Assembly (NCBI GenBank): GCA_025210485.1 | Contig: JAOARN010000095.1 | Location: forward strand, 1 to 64,000 | Source: Marinifilaceae bacterium | GTDB lineage: Bacteria > Bacteroidota > Bacteroidia > Bacteroidales > Marinifilaceae | Reading direction: 5' to 3' | Length of the DNA stretch: 64,000 nucleotides | Shown here: positions 57,164 through 64,000 of the stretch, in pieces | Position numbering within the stretch: the stretch's first letter is position 1 | How the letters are laid out: each line of letters begins with the position of its first letter | The notes under the pieces: model-generated | Seen by the model: the letters and a program-made list of their open reading frames with translations, nothing else | The model's database searches: none | What the model was told of the DNA's origin: nothing | Position numbers and translations under genes: made by a program

Positions 57164-59038
57164 TTATGCTATAGAATCAATTATTTTCAATTTCTCAGCT
57201 AAAGTAAGCAGCATCTCTTTTCCTTTCTTTATCTTATTCTCCATATTTTTAATATACGAACTTGATGAATCGGAACTAGAGAAGAAACCAATATTATTTT
57301 CCCAAAGGGCTACATCTGTCTCCAACTGTTTCATTTTATTTGATATTTTATTCCTCTCTACCAACAACTTATCCTCCGCATCTTCCAACTGAACTACAGC
57401 ATCTATTTTTAATTTAAATTTTTCAAGCTCAGCATTATCCTTATCTAGCTTAAGATTATCATATAATTTATTAATTGCATTTGTATATTTATTCTGAATT
57501 CTATCTTTCTCTTTAAATGGAACAAAGCCAATCTGAGACCAACTAGACTGAAATTCTTTTAATTTCTTTATATTCTCATTAGAATCTGATCCCAATTCGA
57601 AAGACTCTATTTCCTTAAGGAGTTTAAGTTTTTGATCTAAATTGGTTTCGTAATCTCCCTCTACCCCATCATAGTACTTTGTTCTAGCATCAAAAAACGT
57701 ATCACAGGCACCTCTAAATCGTTTCCAAACAGATTCGGTTTCCTCTTTTGCCACCGGACCTATATTTTTCCATTGCTTTTGAAGTTGTATCAATTTATTA
57801 GTAGTATTTTTCCAATCGGTACTGTTTTTTAACTGTTCTGCCTTTTCACAAAGATTTAATTTCTTAATTAAATTTTCCTTATACTCATCTTTCACAGCTC
57901 CATAAAACTCTCTCTTTTCATTGAAAAATTTATCACAGATGTCTCTAAATTCTTTAAATAATCTATTACCTTCTTTATTAGAGATATAACCCGATTCTTT
58001 CCACCTATTTTGCAAATCAACAAATTTATCAGTAACCACATTCCATTCTTTGAAATTCTCTAAATTTGAATACTCTATTTCTTTTGCCTCCGAAATCAGG
58101 ATTCTTTTAAGTTCCAAAATTCTCTTTTTCTCTTTTCTGTACTCTTCGTGGAAATTCTGATATTTCTTATTAATAATCTGAGTTGCAGCCTTAAATCTTT
58201 CCCAAATCAGATCCTTCGATTCCCGCGGAACAGAACCAACAGACTTCCATTGTTCATGTAATTTTTGAAGTTCGTTAAATGCTTCTATAATATCCTCTCG
58301 TTCGATTAATTCCTCAGCCTTATCACAGAAACTTAACTTTAGTTCTAAATTTTTCTTAAAATCAAAATCCCTTAACTCGTTTGCTATTTTAACGTAATTA
58401 TAGAATTTTTCAGTATTTCTATTATATTCTTCCCATATTTCTTTGACATTAATTTTAGGAACCATGCCTATTGATTTCCATTTAGTTTGCAATTCTCTAA
58501 ATTGATTAATCGCCTCACCAACTGAATATTCTGTATTATCAATTAAGCTAGCTATAGATTCGACAATCTGCTTTTTCTTCTCTAAATTTAATTCTTTAGC
58601 TTCTTGTATTGATTTAAAATATTGGTCTTTCTTATGTTCTAATTTTTGAAAAAGCTCATCAAAAGAATTATCTAAATCATCTTTTCTGTAATTGAAAAAC
58701 TCTTCTTTATCGCCATCTGCACAAAATTCCTCTTTTTTCGTTTCTACCTTTTTCCAGTAAATAATTTTATATAAGCGTTTTATCTCTTTTACTTCCTCCA
58801 AAAACTCGTAAATAGTCTCTTCTTTATTTATATCAATTAATTTCTTATTCAAATCCTCTTCCGAAAGATTTTCATAGTCAAAACTATTTGGATTAGTAAC
58901 AGTTTTTTGTTCTTGAGTAGTTTTATCTTCAATATCATTAAGATCTTCTTTTGACAGTTGATCCAAATTTGAAGAATCTTTTAAATTTTCACGCTCGCTG
59001 TCATTTACAGCTTTAAATTGCTCATCGTTAGATTTCAT
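57164..59038 (-). CDS. DUF349 repeat protein
   Basis: The 624-residue, strongly charged, helical protein contains five DUF349 units, each marked by a W-K-x-I/V/S-G-x-V/I segment followed by W/F-x-x-F/Y helices: LQTKWKSIGMVP, LHEQWKSVGSVP, LQNRWKESGYIS, LQKQWKNIGPVA and FQSSWSQIGFVP. The N-terminus (1-110) is acidic and probably disordered. A C-terminal coiled coil ends the protein. DUF349 proteins occur widely in Bacteroidota and their role is unknown. There is no signal peptide, so it should be cytoplasmic. The 573-bp gap upstream (59039-59611) holds only the RidA terminator. Confidence 0.93.
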   Translation of the reverse strand: MKSNDEQFKAVNDSERENLKDSSNLDQLSKEDLNDIEDKTTQEQKTVTNPNSFDYENLSEEDLNKKLIDINKEETIYEFLEEVKEIKRLYKIIYWKKVETKKEEFCADGDKEEFFNYRKDDLDNSFDELFQKLEHKKDQYFKSIQEAKELNLEKKKQIVESIASLIDNTEYSVGEAINQFRELQTKWKSIGMVPKINVKEIWEEYNRNTEKFYNYVKIANELRDFDFKKNLELKLSFCDKAEELIEREDIIEAFNELQKLHEQWKSVGSVPRESKDLIWERFKAATQIINKKYQNFHEEYRKEKKRILELKRILISEAKEIEYSNLENFKEWNVVTDKFVDLQNRWKESGYISNKEGNRLFKEFRDICDKFFNEKREFYGAVKDEYKENLIKKLNLCEKAEQLKNSTDWKNTTNKLIQLQKQWKNIGPVAKEETESVWKRFRGACDTFFDARTKYYDGVEGDYETNLDQKLKLLKEIESFELGSDSNENIKKLKEFQSSWSQIGFVPFKEKDRIQNKYTNAINKLYDNLKLDKDNAELEKFKLKIDAVVQLEDAEDKLLVERNKISNKMKQLETDVALWENNIGFFSSSDSSSSYIKNMENKIKKGKEMLLTLAEKLKIIDSIA

Positions 59039-59544
59039 TAGTAAAAGGTATTTTCAGATTTAATTCAGACTTATAATATTTTCGCAATAATAATCACAAT
59101 AATTAAGTTATATACATTATGTCTATTAATTTAATTCAGTAAGCTTTAAATTTTATTACCCCACAATGCTTCTTCACTCATAAAAATACTATTTTATAAA
59201 TTAGACACATCACGAATTTATGTAATTATGTCAAAATCTCAAAGTAAAATTAAAAAAAGAGTAGAATATATGATCATTGATCCAAATGTATATTAAAATA
59301 ACATGAACAAATTTATATATGACAATAAACTATATTTATTCAGAGACACTATTAATAAAGAAAACTTAGTCCATGTAAGAATAATAATCGACTGATTAAT
59401 TAAAATGTAAAAAAAAGCACAAAAAACTTGATCGTTAACAATATTTTAAATAAAAATTAATACAGATTAACTCTGATTTCGATTTGGTTCCGTTATAAAT
59501 GGTATATTATTTAAACTCTGCCTATTTATTGATTTTAGCATTAT

Positions 59545-59586
59545 AAAAAAGGTTTGTATAGATATAAAAACATCCATACAAACCTT
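59545..59586 (-). terminator. Terminator of the RidA gene
   Basis: AAGGTTTGTAT (59549-59559) pairs with ATACAAACCTT (59576-59586), and minus-strand T6 follows. It ends 25 bp from the RidA stop codon. Confidence 0.75.
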
Positions 59587-59611
59587 AATCTCATAAATGC
59601 AAAACCACTAA

Positions 59612-59965
59612 CTATATTTTTGCTGCAACAACAGATAGCTCTACAAGTAATTCTTCCCTAGCCAAACGTGCTTCAACACATGCTCTTGCTGGTTTTTCAG
59701 AGTTCGAAATCCACTCATCCCAAACTTCATTCATTTGAGCAAAGTCTTTCATATCTCGTAAATATATCGTTACAGATAGAATGTGATTTCTATCCGAACC
59801 AGCTTTTTGCAATAACTCATCAACTTTCTCTAAAGTTGTAACTGTTTGCTCCTTAATTCCCTTTGTTGAATCTTTAGCAGTTTGTCCACATAAATAAATA
59901 GTCTCACCATGTTCAACTATCCGACTCATTCTGTGAGTAGATTCTTGCCTTTTAATTTCAGTCAT
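59612..59965 (-). CDS. RidA-family protein (YjgF/YER057c/UK114)
   Basis: The 117-residue protein follows the RidA fold: [10 protein letters not shown] near the start, [41 protein letters not shown] and the C-terminal [22 protein letters not shown]. The Arg of [11 protein letters not shown] corresponds to the catalytic arginine position in the family. RidA removes reactive enamine/imine intermediates from PLP enzymes. Such proteins can also have other deaminase roles. A possible -7 box lies upstream on the minus strand. Confidence 0.92.
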   Translation of the reverse strand: MTEIKRQESTHRMSRIVEHGETIYLCGQTAKDSTKGIKEQTVTTLEKVDELLQKAGSDRNHILSVTIYLRDMKDFAQMNEVWDEWISNSEKPARACVEARLAREELLVELSVVAAKI

Positions 59966-59993
59966 ATATATTTAATTATATCATTTTAGGAAA

Positions 59994-60001
59994 CAAATAT
60001 A
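59994..60001 (-). promoter_or_regulatory. Possible -7 element of the RidA gene
   Basis: Minus-strand TATATTTG fits TAnnTTTG, 29 bp from the start at 59965. No -33 match. The rest of the divergent region (60002-60287) is AT-rich without clear signals for the plus-strand gene. Confidence 0.4.
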
Positions 60002-60287
60002 TAATATAGTAAAGATTAATACTAATTATAAAAATCAATAAAGCTACATTAAAGATATTAATCCGATAATTTATCAGTTTTCAGAAAATTAAATTTAACA
60101 TCTTTAATTTATCTTAAGCTTTTTACAAAAATCTAATTTCACACAAATTACATTAAATTCTATACATCAATCTGTTACAACAAACAACACCAATGTTATT
60201 TAAGATTAATTATGTTTTTTGCCTAAATCTTTTAACTTTATATAAAGATATTATTTTTAACTAATTCTAATAAATAACAACTAAATT

Positions 60288-61646
60288 ATGGCTAAGAAAA
60301 ATGTCATTATCATTGGTGCTGCAGGTCGTGATTTTCACAACTTTAACACCTACTATAGAGACAATGCTGAATACAATGTGGTTGCATTCACAGCTGCTCA
60401 AATTCCTGATATTGATGGAAGGAAATATCCATCGGAACTTGCAGGTGCATTATACCCTGAAGGCATACCAATCTTTCCCGAAGAAAAATTAACCTGGTTA
60501 ATAAAAGAACACTGTATTGATGACTGCGTTTTTTCATACTCAGACGTTTCATATAAAAAAGTTATGAGTATTAGTTCTATTGTAAATGCAGCTGGTTCGA
60601 ATTTCAAACTACTGGGACCTGGAGATACCATGATCAAAAGCCACAAACCTCTAATTGCAGTTGTAGCAACTCGAACTGGATGTGGCAAATCTCAAACATC
60701 TCGTAAAGTTATAGAGGAATTAATGGCAAAAGGTCTTAAAGTGATTGCAATCAGACATCCAATGCCTTATGGAGATTTAGCAAAACAGCAGGTTCAAAGA
60801 TTTGCATGTGTTGAGGATTTAAAAAAACATAATTGTACCATCGAAGAAATGGAAGAATATGAACCACATGTAACCAGAGGCAATGTCATCTATGCTGGTG
60901 TCGATTACGAGGCTATTATTCGAGCTGCAGAAGAAGATCCCGATGGTTGTGATGTTATAGTTTGGGATGGAGGGAACAATGATTTCTCATTCTATAAACC
61001 AGATTTAACCATAACAGTTGTTGATCCTCATCGTGTTGGCACAGAATTAAATTATTTCCCAGGTGAGGTCAACCTAAGAATGGCGGATATTGTTGTAATT
61101 AACAAAATGGATAGTGCAAAACCAAGAGATATTCAAAAGCTTCGAGAGAATATTGCTTGGGCAAATCCAAAGGCAAAAGTGATTGATGGAGCATCTCCGA
61201 TAAGTGTGGATAATCCAGAAGTAATAAACAATAAAAAAGTACTTATTGTAGAAGATGGCCCTACCCTAACACATGGAGAGATGAAAATAGGAGCAGGAAC
61301 AATAGCTGCACAAAAATATGGGGCGAAAAAAGACATCGATCCAAGACCATTTTTAGTTGGTAAACTAAAAGAAACATTCGAATTATACCCTAATATTGGA
61401 AAAGTATTACCAGCAATGGGGTATTCTGACCAACAATTGAAAGACTTAGAAATGACTATTAATAATTGTGATTGTGAGTCGGTTATCATTGGAACTCCTA
61501 TTGATTTAAATAGAATTATCAATATTAACAAACCAAATACTAGAGTTTATTATAACTTAGAAGAAATAGGTTATCCTCGTATTTCCCATCTTATCGATGT
61601 GTTCATTAACGAACATAATTTACGCGAGAGTATAACTCAACACTAA
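60288..61646 (+). CDS. Cyclic 2,3-diphosphoglycerate synthetase-like P-loop protein
   Basis: The 452-residue protein begins with a Rossmann-like domain (KKNVIIIGAAGRDFHNFNTYYRD). A P-loop domain follows with Walker A at about 128-135 (TRTGCGKS), VIWDGGNNDFSFYKPDLTITVVDPHR, a NKMD guanine-specificity-like motif (VVINKMDSA) and a C-terminal domain. This matches the family of cyclic 2,3-diphosphoglycerate synthetases first known from methanogens and widely found in Bacteroidota and other bacteria as a GTPase-like protein. The NKMD motif suggests GTP use. The real substrate in bacteria is uncertain. It is a single gene closed by a terminator. Confidence 0.85.
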   Translation: MAKKNVIIIGAAGRDFHNFNTYYRDNAEYNVVAFTAAQIPDIDGRKYPSELAGALYPEGIPIFPEEKLTWLIKEHCIDDCVFSYSDVSYKKVMSISSIVNAAGSNFKLLGPGDTMIKSHKPLIAVVATRTGCGKSQTSRKVIEELMAKGLKVIAIRHPMPYGDLAKQQVQRFACVEDLKKHNCTIEEMEEYEPHVTRGNVIYAGVDYEAIIRAAEEDPDGCDVIVWDGGNNDFSFYKPDLTITVVDPHRVGTELNYFPGEVNLRMADIVVINKMDSAKPRDIQKLRENIAWANPKAKVIDGASPISVDNPEVINNKKVLIVEDGPTLTHGEMKIGAGTIAAQKYGAKKDIDPRPFLVGKLKETFELYPNIGKVLPAMGYSDQQLKDLEMTINNCDCESVIIGTPIDLNRIININKPNTRVYYNLEEIGYPRISHLIDVFINEHNLRESITQH

Positions 61647-61657
61647 GATATCTAATT

Positions 61658-61698
61658 ATAAAACTAGGATAGTTATCTATTCTAGTTTTATTTTTTTC
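61658..61698 (+). terminator. Terminator after the cDPG synthetase-like gene
   Basis: ATAAAACTAGGATA pairs (one G-U) with TATTCTAGTTTTAT, followed by T7. The convergent gene's stop codon (61688-61690) lies inside the second arm. Confidence 0.8.
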
Positions 61699-61981
61699 GT
61701 ATAAAGTTGCTAGATTTTATAAGTAACTTATTCAATCTTATGTAGAATCTAATTAATATTTTTTCAATAACACGAGGAAATAGATTCGCTATCTTAAAAT
61801 AATACTCCCTGCCAAGAAGAAATACAGACGAATACAAAAACACCTTATTTACGATATACACAACCAATGCCCAAGTAACAAGTTTATGTTTAGCAAAAAT
61901 CAATGGGGAAGTATAAAATATAATGAAGGTAATTATTGCAAGAATAAACAACAGGACTCCAATCTTTCTTTTATTTAACAT
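61688..61981 (-). CDS. Small membrane protein
   Basis: The 97-residue protein has two hydrophobic helices (IGVLLFILAIITFIIFYTSP and TWALVVYIVNKVFLYSSVFL) followed by LLGREYYFKI and a basic C-terminus (IRFYIRLNKLLIKSSNFIRKK). The helix pair plus LLGREYY recalls short transporter-suffix-type proteins, but the match is weak. It is convergent with the GTPase-like gene and its stop sits in that gene's terminator. Function unknown. Upstream 61982-62389 I see nothing but AT-rich DNA. Confidence 0.6.
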   Translation of the reverse strand: MLNKRKIGVLLFILAIITFIIFYTSPLIFAKHKLVTWALVVYIVNKVFLYSSVFLLGREYYFKIANLFPRVIEKILIRFYIRLNKLLIKSSNFIRKK

Positions 61982-62389
61982 ATTTCAATATTTCTATTTA
62001 TCTAAAATATTTAAGCTAGACTTGTGTTTGTTGTGATTTAGATTCCTAAAAATACTAATTATTTCTGTTCATATAAGTATCAATTTTACATTTAGTTTTT
62101 ACATTAACAGTTTTTAACAATCTTCACTTCGCTCCTAATGTGATTTAATAATAGTTAATCGTAAACCTATAAAAATCCAAATTAGGAAATTTAAACATTT
62201 GGCTAAAATGCACAATTTAAATATTAAAACATTAACAAAACTAATCATTTATAAAAGCTTTTACTCTTTGGAATGATTTTAATTTAAATAAAAAAAACCA
62301 ATAACATTTACTATTGATAATCTGACTATTACAAAAACCGATAAATCTGCACTTATTGATTTTAGGATAGTTAGCGTTTTTTGTGATAA

Positions 62390-62422
62390 TTTGATTTTTC
62401 ATCAGGTATAAATTAAATTTGC
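62390..62422 (+). promoter_or_regulatory. Promoter of the riboswitch-nrdD unit
   Basis: TTTG (62390-62393) and TAAATTTGC (62414-62422) are separated by 20 bp, a full Bacteroidota promoter match. A second, weaker TATTTTTG is at 62473-62480. Both precede the riboswitch. Confidence 0.7.
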
Positions 62423-62510
62423 ATCCATAAAAGAAATAACAACATTTTGTTAAATAAACAGAAAGCTATATGTATTTTTGAAAGATATACAAACTTACAA
62501 TAGTAAATTT

Positions 62511-62670
62511 AGTTACAGGTCACAATAATAGGGAATTACGTTAAAATCGTAAGCTGTCCCCGCAGCTGTGAGTTTATTATATCACGTATTTTAAACCACT
62601 GTTTTGAACTCCATAAAGAAATGGGAAGGTAATATGTGATTTAAACAAGCCAGAAGACCTGCCTGTAATT
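62511..62670 (+). ncRNA. Cobalamin (B12) riboswitch
   Basis: The conserved cobalamin-riboswitch parts occur in order: ACAGGT at 62515-62520, AATAGGGAA near 62527, the core AAGCTGTCCCCGCAGCTGTGA at about 62551-62571, CCACT, GGGAAGG at about 62623-62629, and the B12 box AGCCAGAAGACCTGCC at 62648-62663, closing with CTGT that pairs with the first ACAG. The class is expected to bind cobalamin and lower expression downstream. It precedes nrdD by about 270 nt. Confidence 0.95.
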
Positions 62671-62941
62671 TTTTTAAATCTCCTTCGGGTGAAAGGAATA
62701 TGATTTAATTTATAATTATTTTATTATGTAATAGCTTAATTACAGCTAGATCGTATTTTGTAAAGCATTTGGTTTACGAACAGATATTTAATGCGATATG
62801 GTTTAAGCTATAACTAGCTATTCTTCTGCGGAAGAATAAACAGTTCTTGTTTAGTAAAAACAATTACTAAAAGGGTGTTTTGTGCTTACAGTTAATACCA
62901 GCAAACAAAAAAGAATAACAAAACTAAATCAATATTGTGAA
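62671..62941 (+). promoter_or_regulatory. Structured leader between riboswitch and nrdD
   Basis: The 271-nt stretch is longer than a normal expression platform. It holds TATTCTTC-TGCG-GAAGAATA (62819-62838), a possible long-range pair TAGCTTAA (~62732) / TTAAGCTA (~62804), and TCCTT/AAGGA around 62682-62698. No coding sequence is seen; the in-frame GTG at 62882 is a possible but less likely nrdD start. Confidence 0.45.
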
Positions 62942-64000
62942 ATGAAAATTAATGATAATTTAAAAGTTAAAAAACGAAATGGAGAAATTGTAGAATTTGA
63001 TTTATCTAAAATAAAATCTGCAATAGAATCTGCATTTTATGCAGTTAATGAAAATCGATTTGAGTTAATTAACAAATGTATTTTAGATATAGAATCTAAT
63101 ATAATGGGTGCTTCCATTATTGAAGTTGAAGACATTCAGGATTTAGTTGAAAAAAGTCTATTTAAAAATGATTTATTTGAGGTACTAAAAGCTTTCATAT
63201 TGTACAGAAAACAGCATGAAAGTGTTAGAGACACTAATGGTTTATTTTCTAATTTAAAATTAATAGATAATTATCTTGAAAATAACGATTGGCGAATAAA
63301 AGAGTCTGCAAATTCTTCATATTCATTACAAGGTTTAAATCAGCATGTTTCAACAATTATTAGTTCACAATATTGGTTAAACAAAATATATCCAAAAGAG
63401 ATATGCAATGCACATAGTTCTGGATCTTTTCATATTCACGATTTAGGTTTCTTAAGTGTGTATTGTGTAGGATGGGATTTAGAGGACTTATTACTTAGTG
63501 GTTTTCAAGGAGTTTCAGGCAAGCTAGTAAGTAAACCGGCAAAACATTTTAGAACCATATTGGGACAAATTGTAAATTTCTTTTACACAATGCAGGGAGA
63601 AGCAGCTGGAGCTCAAGCATTCTCCAACTTCGACACATATCTTGCACCTTTTATCAGATATGACAAACTTGATGAAAGCCAAATAAAACAAGCTCTTCAA
63701 GAATTTATGTTTAATGTAAACGTTCCTACAAGAGTTGGATTTCAGACTCCATTTACCAATGTGACGATGGATCTTACAATTCCTGAATTTATGAAAAATC
63801 AACAAGTTATCATTGGAGGTGAATTAATGCCTGAATGCTATGGTGATTTTCAAAACGAGATGGATCTTTTCAATAAGTTATTTGCAGAAGTAGTGGAAGA
63901 AGGAGATGCTAATGGTAGTGTATTTTCATTTCCCATCCCAACCTACAATATAACTAAGGATTTTAATTGGAACAAAGAAGAATACGAACCTATTTGGAGA
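62942..64000 (+). CDS. nrdD: Anaerobic ribonucleoside-triphosphate reductase NrdD (partial, 5' part)
   Basis: The frame is open for 353 codons from the ATG at 62942 to the window edge, so the 3' part with the glycyl radical site is not visible. The N-terminus is an ATP-cone (VKKRNGEIVEFDLSKIKSAI). NrdD core segments follow: SYSLQGLNQHVS, FHIHDLGFLSVYCVGWDLEDLL with C175 as a likely active-site cysteine, GEAAGAQAFSNFDTYLAPF and NVPTRVGFQTPFTNVTMDL. NrdD is the oxygen-sensitive class III reductase that makes dNTPs anaerobically without B12 and needs the NrdG activase, expected downstream. The cobalamin riboswitch upstream implies repression when B12 is available. Confidence 0.95.
   Translation, partial: MKINDNLKVKKRNGEIVEFDLSKIKSAIESAFYAVNENRFELINKCILDIESNIMGASIIEVEDIQDLVEKSLFKNDLFEVLKAFILYRKQHESVRDTNGLFSNLKLIDNYLENNDWRIKESANSSYSLQGLNQHVSTIISSQYWLNKIYPKEICNAHSSGSFHIHDLGFLSVYCVGWDLEDLLLSGFQGVSGKLVSKPAKHFRTILGQIVNFFYTMQGEAAGAQAFSNFDTYLAPFIRYDKLDESQIKQALQEFMFNVNVPTRVGFQTPFTNVTMDLTIPEFMKNQQVIIGGELMPECYGDFQNEMDLFNKLFAEVVEEGDANGSVFSFPIPTYNITKDFNWNKEEYEPIWR

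Noticed and set aside
61133-61531. 132-codon antisense frame in the cDPG-synthetase-like gene
   Set aside because: Shadow of a conserved coding region; no promoter or start context.
63524-63805. 93-codon antisense frame in nrdD
   Set aside because: The plus strand encodes conserved NrdD segments throughout.
1-64000. CRISPR array, prophage, tRNA or rRNA genes
   Set aside because: No regularly spaced direct repeats, phage gene runs, tRNA cloverleaf or rRNA core sequences were recognised.

Overview
The window looks like a chromosomal segment of a marine-type Bacteroidota, most likely near the Marinilabiliales/Bacteroidales. The DNA is very AT-rich and Shine-Dalgarno sites are largely absent. 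Several upstream regions carry the Bacteroidota promoter pattern (TTTG or TTG near -33, TAnnTTTG near -7). Two adjacent genes encode secreted proteins with type IX secretion (T9SS) sorting domains. No rRNA, tRNA, CRISPR array, prophage or intact insertion sequence was found. The placement is inferred from gene content and promoters only.

Layout. 1-1,000: a hypothetical gene with a doubtful 5' end and a small coding remnant. 1,000-3,740: rpsO-pnp on the minus strand with a terminator after each gene. 3,917-4,855: an IS1595-like transposase gene whose first two catalytic aspartates appear lost and which has no visible inverted repeats. 5,070-9,180: tsaD-rpe, then tag-yaaA-ruvX. 9,233-29,793: a T9SS type B secreted protein and an 18.9-kb gene for a 6,288-residue secreted multi-GH18 chitinase-like protein. 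29,863-38,541: a ClC transporter, then a TetR regulator and a three-gene RND efflux system. 38,638-46,369: MATE transporter, SUI1/YciH, a lipoprotein metallopeptidase, MoeA, a TPR mini-protein and prolyl-tRNA synthetase. 46,614-54,831: a cell-envelope cluster with a Ser/Arg-rich lipoprotein, a FadL-type porin, three TM2 proteins, two TM2-like membrane proteins, a LolA-like protein, a secreted YidD-domain protein, DUF2752 and an OB-like lipoprotein. 55,158-61,981: LytTR response regulator, class III aminotransferase, DUF349 protein, RidA, a cyclic-2,3-diphosphoglycerate-synthetase-like GTPase and a small membrane protein. 62,390-64,000: promoter, cobalamin riboswitch and the 5' part of nrdD, which runs off the window.

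The outstanding object is the giant protein. It has a signal peptide, a ChiA/B-type GH18 domain, two ChiD-like GH18 domains and a fourth GH18-like domain that has lost the catalytic Glu and an Asp. Domains 2-4 recur at about 2.74-kb spacing, separated by CnaB/Ig-type linkers. A 32-unit array of about 93-residue Ig-like repeats (nearly 3,000 residues) and a T9SS type A sorting domain follow. It reads as a very long cell-surface chitin-degrading or chitin-binding fibre. The other system-level signal is a B12 riboswitch ahead of a B12-independent ribonucleotide reductase, which suggests B12-dependent switching between reductase classes.

Transcription units inferred from spacing: tsaD-rpe; tag-yaaA-ruvX; MFP-RND (ATGA overlap) with tolC after a hairpin; the LolA-like/YidD/TM2-like genes with overlapping reading frames; and zinc-ribbon TM2/DUF2752. 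Strong hairpin terminators separate most convergent pairs.
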